Positions 1 through 10,654 of a stretch of 64,000 bases of DNA are shown here, piece after piece; positions within the stretch are counted from its first letter, which is position 1, and the number at the start of each line of letters is the position of its first letter. The DNA lies in the NCBI GenBank assembly GCA_038373885.1, contig JAWZYV010013018.1, forward strand, positions 186,001 to 250,000, written 5' to 3'. The notes under the pieces are model-generated. The model was not told the DNA's origin and searched no databases. It saw nothing but the letters and a program-made list of their open reading frames with translations. A program made the translations under genes and the position numbers. The DNA is from Cheiracanthium punctorium. Taxonomy: Eukaryota > Arthropoda > Arachnida > Araneae > Cheiracanthiidae.

Positions 1-1785
1 TCACTTGGATTATCATCCTCTTCGCTGTGCTTTGTTGCAGAGAGTTATCTCATTGAAGATTGCGTCTGGGTAGGGTTCAACACATGTTACTAACTCATCT
101 TCCATGGTAACTTAATCTTCAAAATCAACTCCATCAAAAACTGGCAAGGGACATAGAGGAAGCTCATCCTCTTGCACCGATGTTGTAGCTGTAACAAATT
201 TAGCGTTCTAGAGGCAGTTCTTAATTGTGCCTTGCGTAACTTTATTCCAAGCAGGATGAATCCAATGAACAGCATTCAAAGAATTTACAGACGCATCTGT
301 TGACGTTGCCAACGGAGAAGGTCCACAGGTTTGTGCTTTCACGATCACCAATTCCAGAAGTTCAGCTCTCTAGTGCACTTTGAAAGACTGAATAATGCCT
401 TGATCTAAAGGTTGGTTTTAGAAGATCTGTTCCAAAATGTTCCTTCACATGAGTGAGATTATTCACTTTCGGGTAGCTCGGGCAGTTTTCCACGGTAAGT
501 AGAATAGTCAGCTTCATTTTCCTCATTTCTGCGTCAATTCCTCTAACCCATTCTTCGAACAAAGAACTGGTCATCCAAGCGGATTTATTTGCTCTTGAAA
601 AAACAGGAAGGTCTTTAGGTTTTACATTTTTAATGCATAATGTTTTGCGGATTTGCCGATCACCATAGGCTTCAATTTTTCCCCAGTCATGCTACCACAC
701 AGAAAAACAGTAAAACGCTGTTTTGAAAGTTTTCCTCTTTTGCAAGTGTCATCCCTCATCACTAGACCTAACAGGCATTGCTTTAAAGAAGAGAATGCAC
801 TCATCAGCATGAAAGATGTCCCCATCTTTAAAACCTTTAGTAAACTTTGGGAATTTTTAAATAAAATTCTCCACCACTTCAACTGAAACCAACTCAAGCC
901 AACCTGCTGACGTTTAAAACAGAGGACTTGGAAGTCCTCTATTTTGAATTTTTTTGCAGTTTTTTTGCTAATTCCTGAAGAATAGGTCCCGATATTCTTG
1001 CATTGATTGATCTCATCTGTTTAAACCAACGAAACGTAGCTTCATTCACAGCGCCGAGACACGTTTTTCGGCGTTTTCTTTGGAGTCTCCCGTTTTCAGA
1101 AGTATATCTTTCCAGATAATCTTCCTTGCGTTTTAAAATGTTGCTCACAGTTGTCTTGCGCACACCAAAATTTTCCGCTCTCTTTCTTTGGCTGCTGCTT
1201 TACAGAAAATTAAGAAGATCCTCGTTCTATTTAATTTAAGTTCTTTTAGAGCTTTACTTTGCGCTTTTTTTAATGACAATTCGCAAATAAACGAAGGTCG
1301 GGTCAAGACTTGACGTCTAGAAAAAAAGAACGGAATGTGTTTCACATGCGAGCGATGAACGATTAACTAAAAGCTTAAGGCACACGCCAACGGGTTTCGA
1401 CCAATCATCATCTCAGCTCCATTTGCTTTAGCGCCAGTTCCGTGGTTGCTAATAGCAATGAGACGTTCTCTTTAATCGCCCCTGTATGATACTGGAAGTG
1501 AACGAATGGAGCGACACATGGGCGTGAGTGTTTCTCAGATAAGTCGAATGACTGATACAGAATTTCCTGGTAACCAGGTGGAGAACAAACGGAGGAAAAA
1601 GCAAATTCAAGAAAACATCAGTGGTCAAGTTACAGAGAATAAAACCTACTGAAAAGTGGTCAACATACAACTTACGGAGGTGGTCAACATAGAGAGGTAA
1701 ATCTCCAATAAAAATGCGTTGTGACCATCCAAACTACCATATTTCTGTCAACATAGAGGGGTGGTCAACTTTGGAGGTTTTACTG
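1..1785 (-). mobile_element. Tigger/pogo-type DNA transposon relic, cut by the window edge
   Basis: The right end of this minus-strand element is a terminal inverted repeat. Read on the minus strand it starts CAGTAAAACCTCCAAAGTTG at 1785, followed on the plus strand by TA (1786-1787), as expected for the TA target of Tc1/mariner/pogo elements. A subterminal motif GGTGGTCAACATAGAGAGG recurs near 1679 and in inverted form near 1751. Inside lie broken fragments of a CENP-B/Tigger transposase (see the separate entry). The other terminus is outside the window, so full length is unknown. Family assignment rests on the CAGT terminus plus the transposase fragments. Non-functional. Confidence 0.85.
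300..1345 (-). pseudogene. Tigger-like transposase pseudogene (CENP-B HTH and DDE domains)
   Basis: In an intact family member this protein would bind the element ends through CENP-B/psq-type helix-turn-helix domains and cut and paste the element with a DDE catalytic core. Read right to left, 939-1163 gives a CENP-B-like DNA-binding stretch (TVSNILKRKEDYLER, then RWFKQMRSINARISGP). Next comes a link ending in GWLEL. Then 622-897 gives the catalytic start (FHADE) and the typical LSKQRFTVFLCGSMTGEKL, and PMVIGKSAK. Finally 362-574 gives LLTVENCPSYPKV with the second catalytic region. The pieces lie in different frames with stops between them, and the protein's C-terminus runs towards the window edge. 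This is a dead copy. CENP-B/jerky-type host genes share the domains, but the multiple breaks and the adjacent inverted repeat favour a transposon. Confidence 0.85.
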
Positions 1786-1787
1786 TA

Positions 1788-2358
1788 TGTGATGAACGAA
1801 TGGTTTTTACACATCAAGATGATGGACTGTTTTGTTTTTGTAAGTATTTACTCATGTATGGAATTACTTTTATGTAAACTTCACATGAAAATATTATCGC
1901 TTTGAAGACGGGCGGTCGATTTTTCAACCAAGCAATAGAACACCTTAAAGGACGGGCTGGGTTCATATTTCGACCAACTAATGCTTTCCCCCTCTGTAAT
2001 TGCTCACCTGTACTGGACCGGCGGGGAGAGATGTCAGCATCCATCAATCAATTCAGTTGCACCCCAGTTCCTGAAAAGGAGAATATACGCGTAAAGATAA
2101 TCCCCTTGTTCAAGAAGTTCGTTTTACTTCGGGGGCGGGAAAGAATAATCCATCAATGATTGTTGCACAAATAGCAGCTTCAGCTCCCGTCCTTCTGAAA
2201 CAGCACGACCAAAATTTCCCCGCCGAGAAAAGGTTAAAAGCATGCTCAATTGTGTATTTGTAATTACTTAAAGAGTAATTTAGGCTTATGATTTTTATCA
2301 ACGGCGCTTATTGCACGATTACTTTTTACACTCAGTATAGGTACTATAAGAAAAGGCC
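1788..2358. other. Unassigned stretch between Tigger and hAT elements
   Basis: No recognisable coding or repeat family was found. The part from about 1905 to 2230 is richer in G+C than its surroundings and could be an older repeat relic, but no ends are visible. Confidence 0.3.
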
Positions 2359-2366
2359 ATGTATAC

Positions 2367-3218
2367 TAGAGATGAGTTCGGGTTCATTTTTTGAAGTCCG
2401 AGCCCGAGAAATATTATTTAAGTTGGAGCCCGAGCCCGAAATTTCTGAAAGATAAATAAAATTCAATCACCTCTTTGATAGAATACAATGAATTTTGCCG
2501 TTTGTGCAAATTAAAGAGAAATGTAGTTGCAAACTCTCAATGCCCTTTCTAATTCTTTATATCCATGTTTATCAAATAATGTCCGATCTCATGACTAACT
2601 AAGCAATATAAGCCGCTGTTCTGCAATACCGAAAGAGTTTCACGCACCTCCAGGCGCCCGTGCCGCTATTTTTTAATGACCATGTCATCTTATCTCTCCC
2701 CCCTTTATTGAAAATTGTCCTAAAAATGTGTCCCAAAAAAGCGACATAAATGTACATATATTGCAATACTATTAGCTCACAACAGCTTTAATCTAGTGTT
2801 TCAATATTTCGTAAGCTGTAGAATATGCATCACATGTATTTTTTACATATATTTAAATACTATTAGTTCACAACAGCTTTAATCCATTGTTACAATATTT
2901 CATAAGTTGTAGAATATGCATTCCATATGCATTCCAAAATGACATACTCAATGAATATCGTTTTAGTATGGCAATAATGAAACTAAAAAAATTGGGGGGT
3001 TCAGGGGGTCTCCCCCTAACGAGGCTCGAGCAGCCGATTTTTTTTTAATACGTATTTTTATTTTCCCCATGACTAATTTTTTTTAAATTTGTTTCGAGGA
3101 GCATGTTCAATAAAGGAGAAATTTTTCACGAGTCCGAGCCCGCCCGAGTCCGAACGCATTTGTGAATTACAAAGCCCGAGCCCGGGCTCGGGCTCGGGCT
3201 GATTCCGTCTCATCTCTA
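2367..3218. mobile_element. Non-autonomous hAT element, 852 bp, with perfect 8-bp target duplication
   Basis: Ends are TAGAGATGAG at 2367 and CTCATCTCTA ending at 3218. They are flanked by the identical octamer ATGTATAC at 2359-2366 and 3219-3226. An 8-bp duplication with a TAGAGATG-type terminus is the hAT signature. The subterminal regions are rich in GAGCCCGAG/CTCGGGCTC repeats at both ends, likely transposase-binding repeats. The interior is AT-rich with no transposase reading frame, so it would depend on a transposase supplied elsewhere. A truncated relative in opposite orientation ends at 45189. Confidence 0.9.
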
Positions 3219-3226
3219 ATGTATAC

Positions 3227-4174
3227 ACATAGCTTTTATCAAAATGTATCTATTAATAATTACTTTTCGGTAACTAAAAAAATTATAATTATTAAATAAC
3301 TCATTTATCATTAAAAAAACAGGCAAGGCAGTAAATCTTTTGAAAAATCTGTATTTATTATCGTACTGATCATAAATGCATGAAGTATACTTAAGAAAAT
3401 TGTTAAATGTATTATAGTTATACACTTTATTGAAAGAAGTGAATCCATTTCATCTTAAGGTTTTACTAAGCCATTAATTTATTAAAACTGTATTTTTGGA
3501 TTAATAAATTATTTATACATGTAATAATTATAAACTTTTTTTTAATCTTACCTAAAAGTAATTTATCATAGACATATTTTCCTTTTATTTCTTACCTTGC
3601 CTAAAAAATGCTCTCTGTCTAAGTTTTATTTTTACGATGAAATTAAATCAAGTTAGAAAATCCGTTCTCGCAACCTACCCTAAAACTATCTCCAAAAGTT
3701 CCCACAAACTTGCTTTGAAGGAACAATAGAGATAATATTTTATGTTGTGAAGATGACATGAATGACGTTATGTTAAAAACCTTATTTTAAAAATATGCTA
3801 CATTATCCATTAACGGCAGGATAACATTGTGGCTGATTAGATATAAATTAATGTAAGGGATGAAAAGCAGAAAAGTTTGAGAGTCTTCTTTGTTTCAGAT
3901 AATTAATGATTTAGAACAAAAATTATACGATGCTGTCTCAAACTCGACTTAAAAGGAATGTGGTTTATTGAATCTTCTGAAAGATTCTTTATTAATTCAC
4001 AACTTTAAAAGGAAAGTTGTGTATTGAACGTGGATACTAAGATATGTGGGAATTCATTTTCAGTATAACTAAATTATTGCTGTCTTCAAATATATTCTTA
4101 TTTCCAATAAAACCTTTCATCACTATTTATAATAGGCAAATCATATGTTTCCAAAATTTAGTTAACTTTACACA
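3227..4174. other. AT-rich stretch with nothing recognised
   Basis: No reading frame, RNA gene or repeat boundary could be supported here. Confidence 0.4.
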
Positions 4175-4182
4175 CTTAAATC

Positions 4183-4342
4183 CAGAGCTGCCAAGTCTCC
4201 GGCTTTTTTCGCGAGATTTCCCACCACTAATTTTTACTTACAAATTTATCTTTAAAATAAGTCCAAAAATTTAATGGAAAATAAAACTCTTAAAATTATG
4301 GTGGGAAATCTCCTGGAAAAAGCCGGAGACTTGGCACCTTTG
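4183..4342. mobile_element. hAT MITE, family A (copy 1)
   Basis: This 160-bp element begins CAGAGCTGCCAAGTCTCCGG, and its right terminus is an inverted copy (GGAGACTTGGCACCTTTG). It is flanked by identical CTTAAATC octamers (4175-4182 and 4343-4350). Both arms carry an inner inverted motif around GGGAAATCTC / GAGATTTCCC. There is no coding capacity. Other copies are at 4737, 10214, 55701 and 55887, with eroded relatives at 39787 and 42407. Confidence 0.92.
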
Positions 4343-4525
4343 CTTAAATCTATTGATTAAAACTAACACTCCTTTATTGATTAAATTTCTTATCGGCCGA
4401 TTTAAATCCTTTTACTCTAAAAAATACTCATTAAAGACAATAATTTGTAATCTCCTCCATTCGCCTCAATCCTCCGGATTCTCTAGATTCTATTATACTC
4501 TACTTTTCACTAAAATCTTGTCTAT

Positions 4526-4736
4526 TTGAGAATTCTGTCTCTCCCCCACGAAAGAGCGCGTAGTAAGATATCCTATTACTATCACGAGACCAACGCTCTT
4601 CAACGGAAAACGGTAGTCACAACGCGAGAAGCGGGAATCGTCGTGGCTTGCCGCGAGCATCGAAGAGCAAACATGTCGTTATCAAAATATGAATTAAAAG
4701 AGTTTCTAATGAGGATACCCAATGATACTTTAGAAT
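4526..4736 (+). other. Unrecognised short open frame cut by a family A MITE
   Basis: A G+C-richer segment keeps one frame open for about 70 codons (residues such as HERARSKISYYYHETNALQR and VVACREHRRANMSLSKYELK). The first ATG, in a reasonable context, is at 4673. The frame runs into the MITE at 4737. Removing the MITE and one target copy would place a TGA directly after NDTLE, so the original frame from the ATG was only about 21 codons. It could be a chance frame, a transposon remnant or a lost exon. I do not recognise the protein. Confidence 0.2.
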
Positions 4737-4898
4737 CAGAGCTGCCAAGCCTCCGGCTTTTTCCGGGAGATTTCCCACCACAATTTTTAGACAGTTTTTT
4801 TTTGCATTAAATATTTGGACTTATTTTAAAGATAAATTTGTAAGTAAAAATTAGTGGTGGGAAATCTCGCGAAAAAAGCCGGAGACTTGGCAGCTCTG
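4737..4898. mobile_element. hAT MITE, family A (copy 2)
   Basis: This 162-bp element runs from CAGAGCTGCCAAGCCTCCGG to GGAGACTTGGCAGCTCTG. It is flanked by identical TTTAGAAT octamers at 4729-4736 and 4899-4906. It is the cleanest family A copy and, with copy 1 only 400 bp away, shows repeated insertion of this family. Confidence 0.93.
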
Positions 4899-4906
4899 TT
4901 TAGAAT

Positions 4907-5802
4907 GAATGTATTCGCTGGTGATAATTTTATTTTATATCCGAATACCAAATGCATCTTTTTCATATTCAGAGTTGTGAAATAAATTCTACCTAAATGT
5001 GGAGAGGATGCTTTCGGTAAAAATTTTGTTTGAATGGCCATAGTTTCTTATAATTGGATTATAAAAATCTCGTCGCTGTTGTACAAATGAAGTTATATCT
5101 TCAGTCAAGTGAATAAGTACTATTTTACCTTTTCCATGTAAACAAATTTGGTTGCTGCTTTAATTAAATCTCACAGCTGGTTTAACCATGATTCCACTTG
5201 TGCATTCTGACTACACTGTGAATTCGTTTTATAACTAGAGACTAGTGAAATTATATTCTATTTATTAAAAAAATACTTTTTTATAGTGTATTAAGATATA
5301 TGTAATGTATTTGCCTTGATTTAAAATTTATTTTCCTAGATTACAGCTCTGATAATAAAAAATGGAGAAGACAAATTATTCAATATATTAATCAAAAACA
5401 GCAAATTTTAATAAAACACCCTTTTTATAGCTTAAAATAATAATCTTAATTGAGTACAGATATATTAATTAAAAAGGGGCTGATTTCGTAAAAACGCTAA
5501 TTCTATAGCTTAAATAATAATCATAATTGAGTACAGTTATAATAATCAAAAACGGACAGACACTCCTCATTTTTGATTATTATTTAGTCTAAATGGAGCT
5601 GTTGTAAATGCTCAAAAATTGAGAATTTTTCGCTCCAATGATTTTTGTCGATTAATGGAGCAAATTTTACTCAATCGGAAGAATGGCTATTTCATGACAA
5701 TAATTGAGTAAAATATACTCCGTCTGATTATTATTTTACTCAAAAAGATTTAAGCGTGTACATCATTCGTATGAGAACAGTAGATAATTATGCCAAGTGC
5801 TA
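4907..5802. repeat. AT-rich stretch with a short internal direct repeat
   Basis: Around 5400-5560 a block of about 70 bp occurs twice in tandem, each containing a TATAGCTTAAA motif followed by AATTGAGTACAG. Beyond that, several short inverted pieces around AATTGAGTAAAAT lie near 5640-5750. No element boundaries or coding sequence are visible. Confidence 0.4.
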
Positions 5803-5806
5803 TAAA

Positions 5807-7046
5807 GGGGTTAGGGGTAGTCAGAGGCGAGAAAAAATGCGATATTTTATTAATTTTTTTTACTAGTAATTAAGTTTATTTCACATAAGTAAAAACATAG
5901 TATCATTTCATCATACTTTAACATTACTTCACTTAAATTTAAAAAAAAAAATAATAATTATTTTACAAGTTATGGCGGTCTAGTTGAACAGGTTTTAATA
6001 ATGGGTGCTTGTGGTGACCATTACAGCTCTCCTTGGAGATTCATCTAAAATCAATGAAAGAAAAAAGATTATTTTTATGGATAGATAATCTTGTGCCTGA
6101 TGGAAGCTTTTTCTGTTTCAAAATTAACAAAATGGCGGTCTCTGGAAAAATTTTTGCAGATTTTCGGGAAAAAACCAACAATTAATTGTTTATAAAAAAT
6201 TCGAAGTTTGAAAAACAAAAAATCCTTCGATCTCAGGCACTAGATTATTCATGTTTTCTAAAAGCTGTATAAGTTTCATTCAAATCTATCGAGCGGTTTT
6301 TGAGTTACAGTGGTCACCAGCTCAAAAAACATAGTTTTGAGAAAAACGCATTTAAAGTTTTACAGTCGATTGATGTACAGTAATACGAATAATTTCAATA
6401 CTTACACTGAGTCATCTATTCCTGGACCATATAAGAAATCTTCAGCCGTTGTAGAACTTTCTAAAACATCAATTTGTTGTTGTCTACGTCGCATTCTACC
6501 TTCGCGAGTGTTGTCGTTAGCGCGCTGATCAGCTACTTTTACGCGTGCACTATCGGCTTTTTCAGTATACCGATGCGAATTAGGCCCACAACTAAGTCCC
6601 AGTGTGTTCATTATTACTAATAATGACTTTGTCCCTTCATTAAATATACTCATAGCTACGTATGCAGCAATTTGAACAATGGTAAAACTAGTATTGATAG
6701 TTTTTGGGCATATTTCCACACTAGTTGGTTGAAGCTCTCATTATTATTTTGATTAAATCCACCGACCCATCTTGAAAATAAATTTTCATTACTAAGATCT
6801 TCATAAATAGGCTTGATTGCTTTTAAAACTTCAGGAGGTAAAGGAGAATTATGCCGCTAGCTAATTGTTCTCGGAAATATTAGACCGCTCGAGAACCTTT
6901 TATTCTTCGCTAAATAACTCCAAAGATATTTGTCGGATTCACTTCAAACTTTCAGAGAATATTTTTAAGATACTATACTTTAAGAAAATGCAAAAAAAAA
7001 AAAAAAAAAAATCAATTTTTTGAAAATTCTGACTACCACTAACCCC
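5807..7046 (-). mobile_element. 1.24-kb TIR transposon relic with 4-bp TAAA duplication
   Basis: The left end GGGGTTAGGGGTAGTCAGA (5807) is matched by an inverted right end TCTGACTACCACTAACCCC (to 7046), with one difference over 19 bp. TAAA sits directly outside both ends (5803-5806 and 7047-7050). A transposase fragment is read on the minus strand. A 4-bp AT-rich target would fit TTAA-targeting superfamilies such as Kolobok with a mutated target, or another 4-bp superfamily. I cannot choose from the termini alone. Confidence 0.75.
6402..6890 (-). pseudogene. C-terminal transposase fragment (NNNESFN...CPKT type)
   Basis: Read from right to left, the minus strand gives LPPEVLKAIKPIYEDLSNEN, then a segment with WVGGFNQNNNESFNQLVW. 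After a frameshift near 6715 it gives ICPKTINTSFTIVQIAAYVA followed by FNEGTKSLLVIMNTLGLSCG and a basic tail (TREGRMRRRQQQ). This order (asparagine-rich ESFN motif, then CPK, then a FN(D/E)G helix, then a basic C-terminus) recurs in a transposase-like protein family I know as common in arthropod and cnidarian genomes. The superfamily name is not certain to me. The N-terminal and central parts, where catalytic acidic residues would lie, are absent or unrecognisable. It sits inside the 5807-7046 terminal repeats, consistent with a decayed autonomous or deletion-derivative copy. Confidence 0.65.
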
Positions 7047-7069
7047 TAAATGCGTATCAGATGTACTAA

Positions 7070-7265
7070 CTGATTATTATACTTAAAGAGCTTACATATC
7101 GGATGATTCAAAACAGATGATTAAGCCATTATCTTTAAAACCGAAAGTGATCAAAGCGTACTTTCAATTGTAAAATTTGTCAAATGAACAGTAGCTTTTA
7201 GATACGACATTTCTTTACTGGTGTCTGTATGCATATAAAATGAGAAATTTAATTTTTAATAGATG
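7070..7265 (+). repeat. Copy of the dispersed repeat that forms the 60.3-61.3 kb foldback
   Basis: This block, from GATGATTCAAAACAGATGAT through GTAGCTTTTAGATACGACAT to TGAGAAATTTAATTTTTA, matches the arms near 60323-60480 and their inverse near 61200-61348 in order and wording. It is a single, diverged, non-inverted copy lying between two DNA elements. Confidence 0.65.
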
Positions 7266-7323
7266 AGAAATTTAATTTTAATAGATAATTTTTAATAGAT
7301 AGATTTTAATAATGAGAAATTTA

Positions 7324-7666
7324 AGCTGGATTCATACTTGCCGTTCCGTGCCGTTAAGATGTAACCATGACGTACGTCACTCAGAGAAGGAAATCGGGAT
7401 CCCGCGCGTAGATCGCAAAGGGTTTCCGGAAGATCTGGCAAGAACAGATAGTCGGCAGCCACCGCGAAGCTACAGTGAATTAGAAGACGGTGTTTCCAGA
7501 GCCCTATTTTGACGTCACACTTCGATGTCACATCGCGTGATTTCATTGGTGTATTTATTGCGGCTCCGCAAGCTCGCACACAGACAATCAACGTCTCAAA
7601 ATGAAAAAGAACGGTGGGACAGAACTGAGTCTGAATTACACGGAACGAACAAGTATGAATCCAGCT
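7324..7666. mobile_element. PIF/Harbinger-type MITE, 343 bp, TTA duplication
   Basis: The termini AGCTGGATTCATACTTG (7324) and CAAGTATGAATCCAGCT (to 7666) are perfect 17-bp inverted repeats. TTA lies on both sides (7321-7323 and 7667-7669), the 3-bp target typical of PIF/Harbinger. The interior is much richer in G+C than its surroundings and contains two TGACGTCA-like sites (near 7370 and 7512). No transposase domain is visible; open frames inside are short and unrecognised. The 3-bp call is less decisive than an 8-bp one because the flanks are AT-rich. Confidence 0.75.
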
Positions 7667-7669
7667 TTA

Positions 7670-8030
7670 GTCGTAGCCTTTAGAGGTAGATGGCGGCAAA
7701 TCCTCTATTGGAATATCTTCCGGAAACCTCTAACATTGGGCGCTCAGCACCAGCAGGACTCCTCAGCAATCCGCTACTGCCTGGGTTGTCGTCGATCAAC
7801 ATTAGCAGATCTCCATCAGAAATCCGATACTTCCAGCGCTGGCAGTGAGCAACAGCATGTCCGATACCCAACGAGAGATGATAAAGCATCACTCGTTTAC
7901 AGCAGCATTGACAACAAACATGACAACACAAACAAGAACAAACACTCTGTTTGGTCTACTAGCTTCACTGTTAATTTATCCCTCCATTTTCCCTCATCTG
8001 TTGCGTTGATTACGTGATTTAGTGCTAAAT
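7670..8030. other. G+C-richer stretch next to the Harbinger-type MITE, function unknown
   Basis: A frame stays open on the plus strand to 8017 and another on the minus strand (7680-7931), each about 80-110 codons. Neither gives a domain I recognise. The segment abuts the MITE and may belong to a related or larger Harbinger copy, but I see no second terminus. Confidence 0.25.
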
Positions 8031-9060
8031 GTATCTGAATTCCTATTTACTCACATTTAGTATCCCCGCCTACATCTTTAGTAACAGAACGATAGGTTTA
8101 GTACCTACTAAATCTATCTGAATAAGTACCCAAGTCTTTTACAGGGTCGAGCTATCAATTTCATAACGTGCTAAGCATTCGGGTTTGCTAGTCTAGAGAA
8201 GATACGTAGGTTCACATAATACGATATGAATGTATAAGGAGAACTGAGGCTTTGTACCATGGAGTTGGTTGAAACCCTAATGTAATTCAGAACAGCGCAT
8301 GGTCGTAATCCGCACTTCAGACAAAGCATGTTTACCACCCCTTTTGTGGTTTTTAAAAGGAACGTCATTCATCTTTGCGACAAAGATTAGCTAATCTACC
8401 AGCGTTATATTTATCTTCATATCTGCCATTTTTAAAGTATAATTCTCAAAGTTTATATGTCACCTCTTAAGTATATGGGAGACATTTTACTAATTGGAAA
8501 TTGTCTTCTACGGGGGTCGTATACAAAATAAAAAAGTGTAACTTCTTGAACATTATCGAGAGGAAATTTTTCTTAACGGAACCTTATTTCCTACATTATT
8601 GTGAACAATTTTCCGATTTACACTGCCTATTTATCTCTAATAGATAAAGAATTAAAGCACTTTACCACAGTTTTGGGGCACCCTGTATAATAAATGACCT
8701 CTAATTTGATGTTTGAGATAATAAAAATTTCTTTAAGAAAAAAACCTTAATTTTGTACGAAATATTTTCAGAATTACTCTCATGCAGCATAATTTCTTAC
8801 AAATGGGACAGATGCAATGCACGATAAAAAGTATAAGAAATACTTTTCAAAAGCTCAATGGTTTATTCTTCAACACACAGTATGTTTCACATTATAACGT
8901 AGTATTAAATAAGATCTGTGTTTTATTAAAATTTATAGAATTCAATTAAAGTCAAATTCCGGAAACATATTACTTCAAAAACCCCATTTTACGTCATTTT
9001 TCTTTCGCTTTTTGCAGAAATAAACTAATATCTTTTCACAAAAAATGAATAAAGAGGTTT
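8031..9060. other. AT-rich stretch, possible mariner terminus remnant
   Basis: Near 8672 the string GGGGCACCCTGTATA resembles the outer end of mariner-type elements, but no transposase or partner terminus is present. Nothing else is recognisable. Confidence 0.3.
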
Positions 9061-9539
9061 TAATGCAGTTAAAGCACTTCGTTTAATATTTAGAATATCA
9101 TGAATAAAACATAAATCAGTAAAGAAAAATTTATCTGCTCCCCTTTAATGATTCAGAAAATGAATAAATGTTTCATAAAACCAAAGTGTTAAAGAAATTT
9201 ACAAGGTGAGTGTTTGATCTTTAAAAAATACAGTTTTTTCTTCTGAAGATCCATTTTTCATCACTTAAACATAAAAAATTATTCCACGAAAAATGAATAA
9301 CAGATTTGTTTATATTTGCGTCATACTCTTTCTTTTCAGCGATGCGGGAAAGCTTACGTTTTATCTACTATGAAGTTGCACCGCTTTTGTAAATTCTGTA
9401 ACATGCTTGGTTACTCAGTTAACATTTATTTTTGAATGACGGACATATCTCAAAGGGAGATTAGAATATAGTAAAGTTATTTTCTTTCTTTGGAATCATT
9501 CGTTCATTAAATAATAACGCTGGTGCAGAATGCTCTGCT

Positions 9540-10080
9540 TGTTTTCCTGGGTGCGTCGTTCTAAAATCCAGTAGGTGTAGAAAGTTCTTGTAAAGATTCC
9601 ACTTGTTAAGATGAAACACAAACTTTATTACTACTAGAACTTCGTCCAACAATCAACTGTACAAAAGTCACAAGCACAAACAGCTCGTAATGTGATGATT
9701 ACAGTCCACTTAGTACAGATGCTTTCACAAATGCTGAATTTCTCACACTAAATAAAACACTTCCACATTCAAAAATTCAGTGGCATTATACGAGGTAAAT
9801 CGTACACTGTCCTTCAAATCTCAGCAATGAAGAATTTACACAGAGCACTTTAAAACACCGCTTCTATAGCGTCAATACAAAGCTTTAAGCTTTCACGGAC
9901 ATCTGCTCTCTCATCAAGCAGAAACACGACTGACTGAACTGGGCAACCACGGCTGCTTTTATAGCTTACGACGAACACTGGGGAAGCTTTCAGAAATAAT
10001 TATTCGCGGAATGTAATAGAACAGACTCGATTATGATTGCGTAATAGAGTAATATTAGGCTATGCATTTTAATGCAGGAA
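9540..10080 (-). mobile_element. Probable solo LTR (minus strand)
   Basis: On the minus strand this block has LTR architecture. There is a TATA box CTATAAAAG (9956-9964), an initiator-like TCAGTCAGTC about 26 nt downstream, about 300 nt of leader-like sequence, and a polyadenylation signal AATAAAG (9623-9629) followed by a G/T-rich stretch. It lies in a segment missing from the homologous repeat at 15.8-16.8 kb, so it is an insertion. A plausible 3' end is CCCAGGAAAACA near 9540. I could not find matching target duplications, nor internal gag-pol sequence, so exact borders are uncertain. A gypsy-like origin is a guess. Confidence 0.45.
9926..9964 (-). promoter_or_regulatory. TATA box plus initiator of the putative LTR
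   Basis: CTATAAAAG is spaced about 26 nt from a TCAGT-type arthropod initiator on the minus strand. This is the spacing expected for an RNA polymerase II core promoter. Confidence 0.45.
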
Positions 10081-10213
10081 ATCTAGATTTACAAGCCCCA
10101 TTGGGAAAATCGCGCTAAATGAGCAAACTGTCACCAAGTTCGGCGACTTTCTCGCGAAATATCGCCAAATTTGGAGCCAAAAATAAGTCTCCAAAAGTGA
10201 GGTTAGCGAAGGC

Positions 10214-10373
10214 AGAGCTGCCGAGTCTCCGGCTTTTTCCGGGAGATTTACCACCACAATTTTTAGTCTGTTTTATTTTGCATTAAATATTTGGACTTAT
10301 TTTAAGCATAAATTTGTAAGTAAAAATTAGTGGTGGGAAATCTCCCGAAAACAGCCGGTGACTTAGCACCTCT
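10214..10373. mobile_element. hAT MITE, family A (copy 3)
   Basis: This 160-bp copy, with termini AGAGCTGCCGAGTCTCCGG and ACTTAGCACCTCT, is flanked by identical GCGAAGGC octamers (10206-10213 and 10374-10381). The precise border is ambiguous by one base because the outer C and G of the terminus coincide with the target. Confidence 0.9.
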
Positions 10374-10603
10374 GCGAAGGCCTTCAAACGATATTTCTCC
10401 AGATGTCTAGAAAATGCTGTAGAAACCAATGGAGAAATATAAAACTCCATATCTCGCGTTCTAGTTAACCACTTTTAATGCAACAAAAGGCAAAATTTAA
10501 CTATTTGACGCGTATAATACGAATTTGAAACTATTTATAAACTCCAGAACATCGGGTTTCCCCGATAATCTCCAAAAGATTTGACGGAATCGATACGGAA
10601 TGG

Positions 10604-10607
10604 CACA

Positions 10608-10652
<45 letters not shown>
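10604..10652 (+). repeat. CA microsatellite passing into poly-A
   Basis: A run of about eight CA units is followed by about 32 A residues. The matching position in the second copy of the surrounding repeat (near 16300) lacks the run. Confidence 0.9.

Positions 10653-10654
<2 letters not shown>

Noticed and set aside
3121..3202. CpG-island-like G/C-rich promoter
   Set aside because: The G/C-rich text is the GAGCCCGAG subterminal repeat of the hAT element ending at 3218.
7601..8017. 138-codon plus-strand frame as a gene
   Set aside because: It starts inside the Harbinger-type MITE, crosses its terminal repeat, and gives no recognisable domain.
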